Source: Brachycybe producta (taxonomy: Eukaryota > Arthropoda > Diplopoda > Playtdesmida > Andrognathidae). From it: a stretch of DNA of 64,000 bases. Location: the NCBI GenBank assembly GCA_036925085.1, contig JAUPFP010000084.1:372001-436000 (forward strand), in the 5' to 3' direction. Position 1 is the first letter of the stretch. Every line of letters starts with the position of its first letter. The notes below the pieces were generated by a model. That model saw nothing but the letters and a program-made list of their open reading frames with translations. It was not told the origin of the DNA and did not search any database. Made by a program: the position numbers and the translations under genes. This document shows, piece by piece, positions 11,830-24,300 of the stretch.

Positions 11830-12736
11830 TAATCTCACTTAAAATGTTCATTTTGCAGCTTTTTATGCCAATTTTAAGAAAAAAATTAGAAATTTATCAG
11901 AAGTTAGAATAGTAATTTGGAGACAGACCAAAAAAAAAAAGATAATATCTTTCAAAATAAAACATTTTACGTTTTTCAACTTCATTTGAAGTGGAAAAAC
12001 GACAATTAACAAATTTAAAGAGCTTAAAAATTAGAAGAGTAACTCAATACCAAAAGTGTTTTCATGTTGATATATTTAAAAATAAACATTTTATGTCAGT
12101 TTAAAAGTTTGTCAGTTCAACTTGAAGTGAAAAACGAAAATGACGAATTTGAAATTGTCATAAAAAGTTTATTTTAAAAGATATCAAGATCTGGTTAATG
12201 TTCAAGTCCTACAGGTTTCTTTTTTAAGCTTCGAAAAAAAAACTGAAAATGTTTTAGAAACTAGAATAGTAATTTCACTATAAGACTATTTTTATATTTG
12301 ATATCTTTAAAAATAAACTATTGTCGGCAATTTGAAATAACCAAAAATAAGATGTATAAAGTTAATTTTTTAAAATATCAACAATTTTCTCTTAACTATC
12401 TACTCTTCTAGTTTCTAAATTTCCTATTAATGTTGCGTTTCCAAAATTAAATAATAAACAATAAAATTGTATTCCATTGTTCTTTCTTTTTAATTTTGAA
12501 AATCTTTCAAAATATCTTAATAATGTTGAATGACAATTAAAAAATGCCTTAAAATCGACTGAAAAAAATTCCCTCGGATCTTTTACAATTAACACAAAAG
12601 ATAATTAATGTTCTTCTTCTGTTTCGAAGTTATCTTAATTTTAAGTTATGTTTCAATAAAAAATGAGGAAAAAATAATTAAGTGATAACATATGCAGCTG
12701 CGTGTGTGCCATTTAATCATTGTAATACGGTGGAAT

Positions 12737-13233
12737 GAGACAAAGAGGGAAATCAGTCATTCTGCAAATTAACTAGTCAATTTAGAAAACAAGGTTGAAA
12801 CTACACTTGATAGGCAATATACCAAATGCCTAAAACAAGCAAACCTTAGACAAATTATTGTCTTTCAAAGAGCAAAATTAACAGAAAATCTGAAAGTGTT
12901 TCATAGAAACTAGAAGGGCAACAATCACATAAGGGTATTTTTTCATATTGATATTTTTTTTTTAAAAAATACCCGGTAAACTTTTTATGTCAAGTTTCAA
13001 AAAGACCCAACAGATGATGTTTTTTCTCTAAAAGTTTATTTTGAAAGATATCAACATGAAAATACCCCTAAGTGATTTTGCTACTCTTCTAGTTTCTAAA
13101 GCTTTTTTTTTTCAAGTTTCTCTTCAATTTGCTCATCTGAAGGCCGGAATAACCAGAAACCATTCTATGAATTGGTGGTTTTTAGCAAATTGACTAGTGA
13201 ATTTGCAGAATGATTTCTCTCCCTTTCTCTCCA
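12737..13233. repeat. Composite palindrome enclosing a family-A element
   Basis: The outer arms are complementary: left AGTCATTCTGCAAATTAACT then AGTCAATTT, right complement AGTGAATTTGCAGAATGATT. A family-A copy (about 12890-13135) lies inside. The outer-arm motif recurs at 42150-42175, 50615-50640 and 55960-56000. Confidence 0.7.
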
Positions 13234-14544
13234 TTTAGTCAATAGAACTTATAATAATTATTATAATAAAAAATTGACCCCAACCCCAATTTTTTTCTTG
13301 TTTTCTCTGTCATTTTTTTAAGCTGATGAAAGACAGAATTCATCATCAGATAGAAGAAGAAAAAAATGAAAATTCCATAATAATGACACTAGAAATTAGG
13401 TTGAATATTTGGCCCTTTGGCCCCTCTCTCCCCTCCACATTGAATCTGCTCTCGCCACCCCTTGAACCCCAATTTTTCCATAATACTGTATAAAAGGAAA
13501 GGAACTTTGCAACAACAAAAAAACCCAACCCCAACTAATTAGTAATTACTAATTAGGTCTCTCTTGTATCTTGTGCAATATTATTATTATTATTACATTC
13601 ATGATCACATCTCATTCATTCATTCATTCACTTATGAGTGAGTGAGTGTTAATTTATTTCCTCATTGCCAGACTTTACTGACTCACAAAACACTTAAAAA
13701 TGTCTACAAATGACGTCATTTTGTCCCCCTACCTCAATAGGAAATAGTCATATGCTGCATTTATAGTCGGTATACTTTCTGATTTGTATACAAACTTAAT
13801 AGTAAATCTGAGAGGAGGTGTGATGATGAAATATCGACTATAAACGGTGTCATTTTACTGTACTTTCTAGAAAGTTTCTGGAACTTGTAACAAATTTCTA
13901 ATTATAGACATTAAAAAAAATTTTGTTAACAAAATGACGAAATTTGAAAAATAAGTAAATTGTATGGAATTAGAATTGTTTTTATGATGAAGAATATCTT
14001 GAAAAATTAACTTTTCTTATATCAAGTTTAGAAATTATCAAAAAGGCATTTTTTCCTTTTTTGTTAATCTGCGTTTTTAGAAGCAGAGATATTGAACGTT
14101 TATTTTGAAAGATTATTCAAATTAAACGTTTCACATGACAGTTTGAAATAGTCAATCTTTATTCAATTTTACGCTAAACCATTTATTTTCAACGATAAAA
14201 AAATACTTCCTCATTCATTTACAATTCTAGTTTCTAAAGTAATTTTGAAAAGTTCTTATTGAATTTTTGCCGAAAAAAAATCAGCTATTGGAAACATTTA
14301 TATTGAAAGATTTTATTATTTATAAAATTATCTTTATAAAAATAAACGTTTGTATTGAGTTTTAATTGTCAATATTTTTTAAGCAGACGATATTTATTTT
14401 TAAATTTTCTTCTATAAAAAAGTTTATTTTGAAATATGATGAAAATATCAGCTAAGATGAAAATATCAGCTACCCTTCAAGTTTATCTTGAAGTATAGGC
14501 CTAGCAAGAGTTCGAAATTTTAGCTATTTCTAAAAAAAATCTTA

Positions 14545-14600
14545 AAAAGCGCGCGAAAATTTCATTTCCAAGATGGCTGCGATTCTGCAAGTGTTGTTAG
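14545..14600 (+). promoter_or_regulatory. FAXC core-promoter candidate: E2F-like and YY1-like boxes
   Basis: GCGCGCGAAA at about 14549-14558 (reverse complement TTTCGCGC, E2F-like) is followed by CCAAGATGGCTGC at 14568-14580, a good YY1-type match of the sort often placed at or just after transcription starts. Base composition rises in GC from here to about 14820, consistent with a 5' leader. Inference only. Confidence 0.4.
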
Positions 14601-14758
14601 AGGACGCTGCGATCGCAATTGATTTTCGCAGCTGCCAAACAAGAAAAACAGCTATTGTTAAAATTTTTGTAATTTTGGATTTTGTGCTTGTGAGTCACTG
14701 TCAGACTGTCGTCAGTGGCGCACAAGTTGAAGGGGATACAAGTAGTGACTACCAGTGA
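14573..14758 (+). other. Possible upstream ORF in the FAXC leader
   Basis: An open frame of 61 codons starts at the ATG inside the YY1-like box and ends 255 bases before the FAXC start. It has no recognisable domain. It would count as a uORF only if transcription starts upstream of it; a TACCA|GTGAGTGAGG sequence at its end could also be a splice donor. Confidence 0.25.
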
Positions 14759-15013
14759 GTGAGGACGAGGAGAGTTCAGAGCGAGCTAGCTGAGAGTCCG
14801 TTCCAGAGATCAGACACATCGTATTTTTTTTTTTAAAAAAAGGAAGGAGGAAAAGGAGGCTGAGAAGAAATAATATTAATTTTGACAGCCACTCATAGAG
14901 AGAGAAACCTCATGTTATGATTATAATTTCATAATTACAACAACAAAACACAGAAACAAAGATTCTCAATTTTTTTTAAATCTGTGTAAGAAATTGAAAA
15001 TTAAATTTTAATC

Positions 15014-15358
15014 ATGGCTGGACAAGAGGAAAATGGACAACAACATCAAAACAATGAAGATCATCAACAGGAATCATCATCAGCAACAGCAGCAGTTGAT
15101 ACAACAACTGATGCTGCTACAACTGCAGGAGGAGCAACTACATCAACTGCTGCAGCAACAGTTGCAAGTGGAGGTGGTGGAGCAACAGCTGCAGCAACAC
15201 CACAAAAGCAAAGAGCAAATGCTGATATTCATAAAGTTGACTTTGTACCTGAAGTTGTCTACCTTTATCAGTTTTGTCGTACTGGATTTTTACCTTCAAT
15301 TTCTGTACCATGTTTGAAATTGGAAACTTGGTTACGTATCAATGGAATCAAATACGAG
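15014..15358 (+). CDS. FAXC: FAXC coding exon 1
   Basis: Encodes the low-complexity N-terminus and the first strand and helix of the thioredoxin-like domain; ends ...IKYE|GTAAAG in phase 0. Confidence 0.88.
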
Positions 15359-18300
15359 GTAAAGCAGAAGCAATTTCTTGTTTTTTTTTTTAAAATCAAA
15401 TATGGCGGGCAAAACACATTTAAAAATGGCCGCCACACTCAAAACATCAAAACAAATTGTTTACAGATTGCATTAAGACACCAATAATACAGACTTTCCA
15501 GAAGTATTTAAGATTTTTTCAAGCATGATGACAATTTTTAATGTTTTTCGTAGCCATATTTAAACGCCTATTTCGTATATTTTCTTTTGTCAAATTTAAA
15601 TTGTTTATGAGTTAATGACATTTTCTGTTGTTGCAAACAACCAAATATGGCGACTAAAATACATTTAAAAATAGCCGCCACACTCCAAAATATTTCAGTA
15701 GGAGCTTGTACACACTTTTTCATTCAAGGCAGCCATTTTTAATGTTTTTGGTAACTTAGTAGCCCTTTTTAATTATTTTTAGTAGTTTGGTAGCCATATT
15801 TAAACGCCTAATTAATTTTCACATTTTCTTTTAAATATTAAAATTAATTTAAGATTAACGTAATTAATGTGGTTGCGTGTTTATGTTGTTGCAAAAATAA
15901 AATTAAAAATGGCCGCCATTTTTTTATGTTTTTCGTAATTTGGTAGCCATTTTTAATGTTTTTTGGTAGACAAATTTAAACGCCCATTTCACTTTCGTGT
16001 TTTCTTTTGTCAAATATAATTTGTTTTTGTGTTAATGACATTTTCTGTGGTCGCGTGTTTGTTATTGCAAACAAACCAAATATGGCGACTGAAATACATT
16101 TAAAAATGGCCGCCACACACGCACAAACAAACCAATAGATTGCAGCAAAGTGTTTCATTCAGTAAAGACTTTACTGGCAATATTAAAGATTATAGAAAAT
16201 CTTTTAATGTATTTTCATTCATGGCGGCCATTTTTAATATTTTGGGCAGCCATATTTAAACGTCCATTGCACTTTCGTGTTATCTATTTTTTTTTTATTA
16301 AAATTAATTTATTCATAAATGAGTTGCTAGCATTTTCTAATTTGCGTGTTTATGTTGTTACAAACAATTAAATATGGCGGATTAAATATTTAAAAATGGC
16401 CACCACACCCTCAAACACACATGAAAACAAATTTACCTACAAAAACTTCAGTTAAAGTTCATAAACTTTAACTGAAGTTTTTTAACGTTTTTAAGTTTTT
16501 ATATAGTGGCGGCCATTTTTAAATGTGTTAGCCGCCATCTTTGATTGCATGCATCATTCCCCCCCCCCCTCTCTTTTCATTCAAATTAAATGCCTTTTTA
16601 ATCAAGTCAAGTCATTGACATTTTCAGCTGTAATTTTTGTGAAAATTATGAGGGTAGAAAGAGTAGGGTAGAAATAAAAATGGCGAATTATATTAAACCC
16701 AAATTATTAGAGTGAAACTGTGACAAAAAGCTAAGACAAATTTATCCACTTAAAACACACTTAAGGGAGACATGGGATTAAATATAGTGATAGGGGTAAA
16801 GTAAACAGAGGTGGGGAGGATGTTACATACCCTAGAAACGATACCCCTTCTCCCCACCCTCTTATTCAACAACCACTTGATCAACAGAGTGAATTATCAT
16901 GTCAGTAATTCGACATTTTTTTTTAAAAATGCACACATTTTGCAGATTGTAGAAATTCTGTGACACAACAAAAAAAAACAGTTCCCAGGATGCTCTTTTT
17001 TTTTTTTGCTGTTTTTTTTTTTGGGTCACCTGACGAAATAGAGCCTGTTTTTTATCCCCCTTTAGAATCCCTACAATTCATTCTGTGGCCCACATTCAAG
17101 AAGAACTTCAAGAACTTGAACCCTCTGGTCCAACATTGGAAAAAAAACATGCTTTTTATTAATACTGGAACCTTTGATCAAAGTGTTCAAAGTGCTAACT
17201 TAAGGTTGGAACACACAGCCAACTTTTTTTACCACTTTTCGACTGCAAAATGAAGTCCGGTTGTCGCAAAAACCGGCTACATTGAGTCTTTCCATAGGAA
17301 ATACATTACAACCAAAGCACCCAACCACCTTTGACTTTCATTTTGCAAGTCTGAAAGAGTGGTCTGTGTACCAAGAAAATAAGATTCCTTCTTGAATTTG
17401 GGCCTGAGGGCCAATTGTGGCTCACAAGGGCCCATTTCGCACCCTCCCCCTCCCTCCTTATAAACTATATTAAAAGGATTACGTGTCCAGATTCCAGAAT
17501 AAGACATTTCCCTCTTTTTTCCACCTTTTATCTAACATTCCATTCTGCTGCCCAAAATTCGAATCTCTTCTTTCTCTCTTTTTTCTCTCTTTTGATGCCT
17601 CAAGGGCCAAAGGGGGGGGGGGGGGACAAAAACCAATTCTTCTAAGAAAAAAAAAACTTTTTCTAGCCTTCCCCGCCCCTCTTTTCTGTGTAATGTTGCA
17701 AAACGCGTGGGGTCGTGTGTTAAGCCTGTATAGGCCTATAATTGTCAATAGTTGGCCCCCTTTATTTTCATTGTGTTTGGTTTTCAATTTCAACCATTGG
17801 ACCTCAAAAATATGACAAGAGAAAAGGGGTCCATCAAAATTCAGCAAAAAAGAGAAAAGGGTCCAAAAGTCTCTTTTGTAGGGCTTCTTTCCCTCCTTTC
17901 CATTACAATTATATTCTATTCAGACGAAAAATGCATCAGGAATTTACAGGAGACAAGATTTTTATCAGCTGCCCTCTCATAAATTCACTATAGTCAACCT
18001 GAGACATCAGATTTCAGCGCCCTCTAGATATCAAATATTGCAATTTACAAAATATCAAATTGAAAAGATAGAATATTCATAATTTTAAATGACAGTGGAA
18101 CTCTGGGTATTAGCTATTTTAGAAGCAACTCATGAATAAATTGAAACAGTTTTAGAAACTAGAAGAGTAAATGGAATCACTTCAGAGTACAGGCAGTTAG
18201 AAATCGGGGAAAACTTCAATTGGCTCCGCCCTTGTTATGGCGACCGGAACCTTCTAATTTGTTGTGTGGTTCGTCGTTGAAAAGGGCGGAGCATGTGACG

Positions 18301-21300
18301 TCTGACTACATAACCCACCAATTAGAAGGTGCCGCTCGTCATAACAAGGGCGGAGCCAATTGAAGTTCTCCCCGATTTCTAACTGCCTGTCTTCAGAGTA
18401 GATTGCTGTGATGATATATTTAAAATTGAACATTATTGCAATTTCAAATTCTCAATTTTCATTTTTCATTTCAATTTGTACCAAACAAAAAATTCCCATA
18501 TAAAGTTTATTTTAAAAGATAACAACGAGCTAATCCTCAGTGATTATTTACTCTTCTAGTTTTTAAAAAAAACACTTAAAATGCTTACTGCATCTCTACT
18601 GTACCCCCTCATCATACAATCCAAATGGAACCATCCAAAAGTCCCCTCCAACCCCTTAAAAAAACAGCCTCCTCCTCCCTTCATCCCCCTCTAACTTCCC
18701 CCCTTTTTCCCCCAATATATTTTCTAATCTCTCTGTTTTTTTATTTTCAATTTCGATTTCTGATATTCAGACAGCAAGTCAGGCCTAAATTCAAGAAGTA
18801 AACTTAGCACTCGAACTTCAACTTTTGAACCCCGTTAGCAAGGTTTTAACATAATATTAAAACCCCTTTTTTCAAGCAGTACTGATTAAATAGGTGTTTT
18901 CTAAATTTGTAACCCTGTTCTGAGGGTTCCACAGACTTGTCATTTGAACTTTGACTAATACCCTCTTCATCAGGGTTCCAACATGAAAAACCCCTACTCG
19001 CAAGTACTCAATAAAAGAGGGGACCCTGTTTTGAAAGTTCAAGTACCTTTCTTGAATTCAGACCCTCACCTATATGACTAATCTATTTTTTGTTTAAAAA
19101 TTCAAAATGTTTGTTTTTTGTTTACTATTTTTAAAATAAATACAATGCAATTTCCTAAAGCATACATCAAATAATACTCTCTCTCCCTCCCTCCCCATTT
19201 ATCATTAAATTGTGTTATTTACTAGAATGATAAATCATAATTCGATTAGGAAAAGTTTCAACATTGAAATAATGACGTCACCATTACGTGTTATTTGAAT
19301 ACAACTCAAGTCATTTTTTAACCCTTTAATTACAAATAAAAAAGGATGTTGTTTATGGTTCGGATAAACGACATTTAAAAACAAAAGACAATTGTTATTA
19401 AATTGTAGACTCACCACCACCATTTTTGATTGTTACTTTGTTTGTGTCTTTGGTGCACTTGTACTTAAAAGTTTCATTTTCAAGTCAAAAAACACCAAAA
19501 GTTTCCTTTATTAAAAAAAAAAAATTAAAGTATTTTTAGAAAAACAAAGAACAATTGAAATTTATGCAAAATTCCGCTTTTTATATAAAAAAAAACAAAG
19601 TTTTTTAATGTCAACATCTGTTTTGGGTTTTTTCTTTCTCTCATTATAAATTGTAATCAAAAATTTCAATATCATAAATTTTTTTTAACATACAATGGAC
19701 ATTTTTGTTTGTTTTTGTATTTCAATAAGTTTTCATTTCCATAAAATTCAAATATTTGAGGAGGTTTATTTATTTTTAGATTTTTAAAGAAACATTTGTA
19801 ATAATTTTTACTAATAAACATAATGAACAAATAAATAGCAACTTTTAATATTAATTAAACTAAAACAGCGTCACTGCTGATTCAGTGACTCAGTTTAGCT
19901 AAAGCAACCAGAAAAAAGTGCTTTTCAGTCAAAGAACCTGTTTAGAGGATAGAGTTCTGGCCTGTGCAAGACTAGTTTTAGATGTTTTCGATCTAACCAG
20001 ATTCTTTGACTGGAAAAGGCATTTTTCTGGTTGCCTTATTATTATGATTAGAGTTCAACTACCATTCTAGTTTTTAATACACCTTGTACACGCCTGATAA
20101 TTTAAATGCATTTAAATTATAAACGTGTTCTACGGAGCCCCATGTGAAGGACAAACAAACAATATGTCGAATACAATTTATTCAGTTAATAATCTCAAAA
20201 TATCGAGTTAATACTTAAATATAATTAAATAAACTATTGACAAAAAATATTGATTTAGTATTTCAATTTAAAATATTAACAATTTAAGTAAATTTTGATT
20301 TGGTTTACGTGTCCTTAACTGGATTCCGTATAATTCACACCTAAACACATTTAATTTGAATTCATTTAACTCATGTGTGTACAAGGTGTAAACACACTTT
20401 CAATGTCTCTATTGTTGTTAAAGTGTTTCCCCTGAAATTATTTCTTACCAAAAATGACCAAAGCCAAGTGGACCCAGTGACACCAGTTAAAACAACTTGG
20501 AGGTGCCCACTGCCGCCCTCCTCCTCTTCTGAGGTCCTGGGGGTTGGTTTCTTTCCTTCCTTCCTGACTTGACTGAATATGACTTATACCTAAAAACATT
20601 CCTTAATTTTTTTTACCTATGCTGGGGTACCTTTATTAGAGACCTCCTCCCATTTCCTTAAGTATTTTTCATTTTAAATGATTTTTTCTCCTAAATGTAA
20701 TTTACATATCCATGAAATTGTATTTCCCTCCAAATCGTATAAAATGAAATGCTTTATAATTCAATGACGAAATTGTGTGTTTTATTCATCTTCTTGTTGT
20801 GTACATTATTTAAAACAGCAGCAATTTGCCAACCTTGAAGGTGTCCTTCATTCTCATTCCAAATTGTGTTTTTTAATCTTTTAAAATAACACATTCTTTC
20901 TATCAAATTATTAATTCATTTTTTTTAATTTATGAATTCCTTTTCACTTTTATTTAAGTTTTTTTTATAATTAAAATATAAATTCCAAAAGACTATAACA
21001 ACTGATTTCAGGTTTTTTTACAAAAAAAATTAACTCAGGAATATATAAATTATATTTATTTCATGGATGACGACACATTTGAGTGGGTCCGGCGGCGGGT
21101 GGGGATGAAGGCTTTTTTTTTTGGTCATTTTTTTCACTGACCTTGTTCTCTTCCGCTACAAAAATTAAAATCTCACAATATATATTTCAGTTGGTCAAAA
21201 TGTACACATGACCAACTTTCAAGAGTATCCTCAGCACCATATCCTTACATAAAGGCAGGATTTAAACGGACCACTTTGTGGCGCCACGGCACATAAAGTA

Positions 21301-24300
21301 GTCGTTTTTTGCAGACAATTGAATACATAGGGGAGTTGTTCACACGAACCAGTGTCAACCACTATGTGGCGACCACCGTTGAAATCAATGGCCAGCTGTC
21401 ACAGGCAAAGGGTGCCCCCAGCAGTCGAATTTTGTTGGCCCCGCCCTTTTATGAGCGTCATAAATTTCTAATTGGTTTGTTACTTGGTCTGATGTCACAT
21501 GCTCCGCCCTTTTCAATTTCTAATTGGTTTGTTACTTGGTCTGACGCTCATAAAAGGGCGGGGCCAACAAAATGTTACTGCTGGGCACACTCGCCTGTCC
21601 AGCTGTCAATGCGAGCCACTGACATCTTAATTATTTCTAAGATATACTACATACACACAGGTAGTTCAACTCCATGTTAGAAAAAAAAACATGCAGTGTT
21701 TTAATTGTCTAGCCTCTCTTCAAGGTTCTTATTTCATCTTCCCCTCCTATCTTTCCGTTTTTCTTTATAAAGAGAACCTTGATTTTCTTTTACAAGGCTA
21801 TTTTACTGTGTAATTATTGAATCTTGGTGTACCTGGTGAGGACATTAGCTCTAAGTAGAGGTAGTGCCATCTATTGGCTGTTCTCGACTATGGCATGCGA
21901 GTCAGTCATGGTGTTGAACAATTGCTCTGTAAGCAGCCAAGAAGGCCTGTAACAGACGGACAAAAGTCCAGTTGCAACCATTAAGTAGTTATCATAAGTT
22001 ATGTAATTAAAAAAACAATTTATCTTTAACTAGAGGTAGCGCCCTCTATCGGCTACATTATAGACAAATGGTACATGAAATGCACAATAGACAGAGAGAG
22101 AGAGAGCTTCAAGTTGAGCTGCCTCTATAAATAAATCTTGGTTCTAAAAATGTTTAACTTTCTGGCCCTTGGTCAGTTAAAAGTTGACCATGCTTGACCT
22201 CCTCCTCCTCCCTTTCCTATAGAATATTTAATGTTTTGTTAGCTTCTTGTTGCTAACAAGATAAATTAGCCTCAAAATCGAAACTGTGATCGAAAATGAA
22301 AACAAACTTTGAATCAGAAAAACAAACAGAAAGTCGATGATGAATCATATGTTAAATTCGTCACTCATTTCATTTCAGTTTCTATTTTCGCAATTTAATA
22401 AATCAACAAAAATCCTTGTAAATTTTTTAAAATAAACGCTTTTATATAAAAAAAAATATTAAAATACGTGTCACAAAATGTGACCAGAGGCGAAATTTTA
22501 AATTATTAGAGAGAGTAGGGAGGAACCTCTACCCTCCCCTCCCCCATTAGAACAATTATTATGACGTCATTGTCATTGAAAACTACAATACCCCAAAGAT
22601 ATAATAATACCTATTAATTATTTTTCTTTTATTAAAGTGGCTAATTAAGAAAGTTTTGTTTTTGTAAACTAGAAGAGACTCCATATAATGTTAGTCATTC
22701 ATGATCATGTGACACCAAATACGATCTTTCTGTATTTACAAAGTACAAAAATAATTATGAATCATAAAACTGCTTCAAAATAACTCCAGTCACAATTATG
22801 TCTTTTTTCCCTCAATTAATAAAAGTCTGGTTAGAGGCTAGAGTTATGTAGTTTCTAACTGACTAATCAGATTGAAAATGATTTACATACTAGAAGGGTA
22901 GCTTAAGAGATATTCTTGTTAATATCTTTAAAAATAAACGTTTTATGGATAAAATGATAATTGGAATAATTGTTGCCCATAAAAAGTTTATTTCGAATTA
23001 TATATCAACATGAAAAAAGTTTTAGAAATTTCTACTTTCACCTCAAGTTAGACCAAAATAATAAGAAGAAAAAAATCACCAATAATTAACCAAGAATTCA
23101 AAATATGGCCTTTTGTTTCAAACTATTATAAGAAGTTTATTTTGAAAGATATACCATAAAAAAAGTTTATTTTGAAAGACATCATCAACATGAAAATACT
23201 ATTAATTTATGAAGTGTCATATCACGGTAAAAACTCTTGATTATCTCTGTCTTTCAGAAGAGCAAAATTAAGAAAGAAACTAAAGTGTTTTAGAAACTAG
23301 AATTATAGTTCTCAATCACTTCAGGATATTTTCATATTGATGATATCTTTCAAAATAAACATTTTATTAGAAGAAGAAAAAATGTAAAAAAATATGGTCT
23401 ACTTAAAGGTTAGGCCATTTTCAATTTCATTTTTGAAAAAATATCAACATATGAAACTTAACTCTTCTAGTTTTTTTTTCTAAAACGTTTAAAGGTTGTT
23501 TTCAAAACGCATAATAATAATAATCATAATTCTACTCACATTTTCGTGTCAAAAGTTAGCTTTATAAATAGAACAACTTTTAAGTGTCCACTTGTGGTCA
23601 GTAAAGAAAATAAATTATTGAATTATTTTAAAGAGGGTTTGGAATGGGGGAGGGGCGGGGCTTAAAGAAGAAAGTGACAAAAATCAATAAAGATTTTGAT
23701 TTTATGAAAAAAAGTGAAGAAGTAGTTTTATTTTTGACCATTTCTGTAATTTTCTTCTTGTGGTCAAGCGTCGTCTTTCTTTCTACGTTATAAGTTAATA
23801 AATGCCGCCATCATCACTATTCCAGAATATGCTTCTCCCCCCTCCCCCCCCCCCTTTATTGTTAAAGCATCTTGTCCAATATAATTCGGTTACCATGGCA
23901 ACTGAAGATGCTGTGAAACAAAAAAGGGGAAGTTGGTGACAAGGGAGCTCACACACCAAGGACCGACTTCAAGAAATAAATCTGAGCACTTTGAAACACA
24001 GGCAATCAGAAATCGGAACAAACAAAAGTTGGCTCCGCCCTTTTTATGACGACCGGCAACTTCTAATTGGTTGGTTATGTAGTCTGACGCTGAAAAGGGC
24101 GGAGCATGTGTCGTCAGACTACATAACCAACCAATTAGAAGTTGCCTGTCGTCATAAAAAGGGCGGAGCCAACTTCTGTATGTCCCGATTTCTAATTGCC
24201 TGTCTTTGAAACCCTCTGAGCAGGGTTCTTCTTCCAGTGCTAAGTTTTCTTCTTGATTTTGGGCCTCATTAGATCTCCTGCTTCAAAGAGTATGTTTGCT

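Larger units (their letters stand above)
10636..14540. other. Intergenic region between MADF gene 2 and FAXC
   Basis: No gene supported. It holds family-D repeat pieces (10740-11240) interrupted by another palindrome (10956-11150), a TA-flanked foldback (11700-11829), and several family-A arms (11870-12425). A larger palindrome (12737-13233) encloses a family-A copy. AT-rich filler contains CATT and TTA microsatellites at about 13580-13640, and further family-A arms lie at 13960-14240. Confidence 0.7.
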
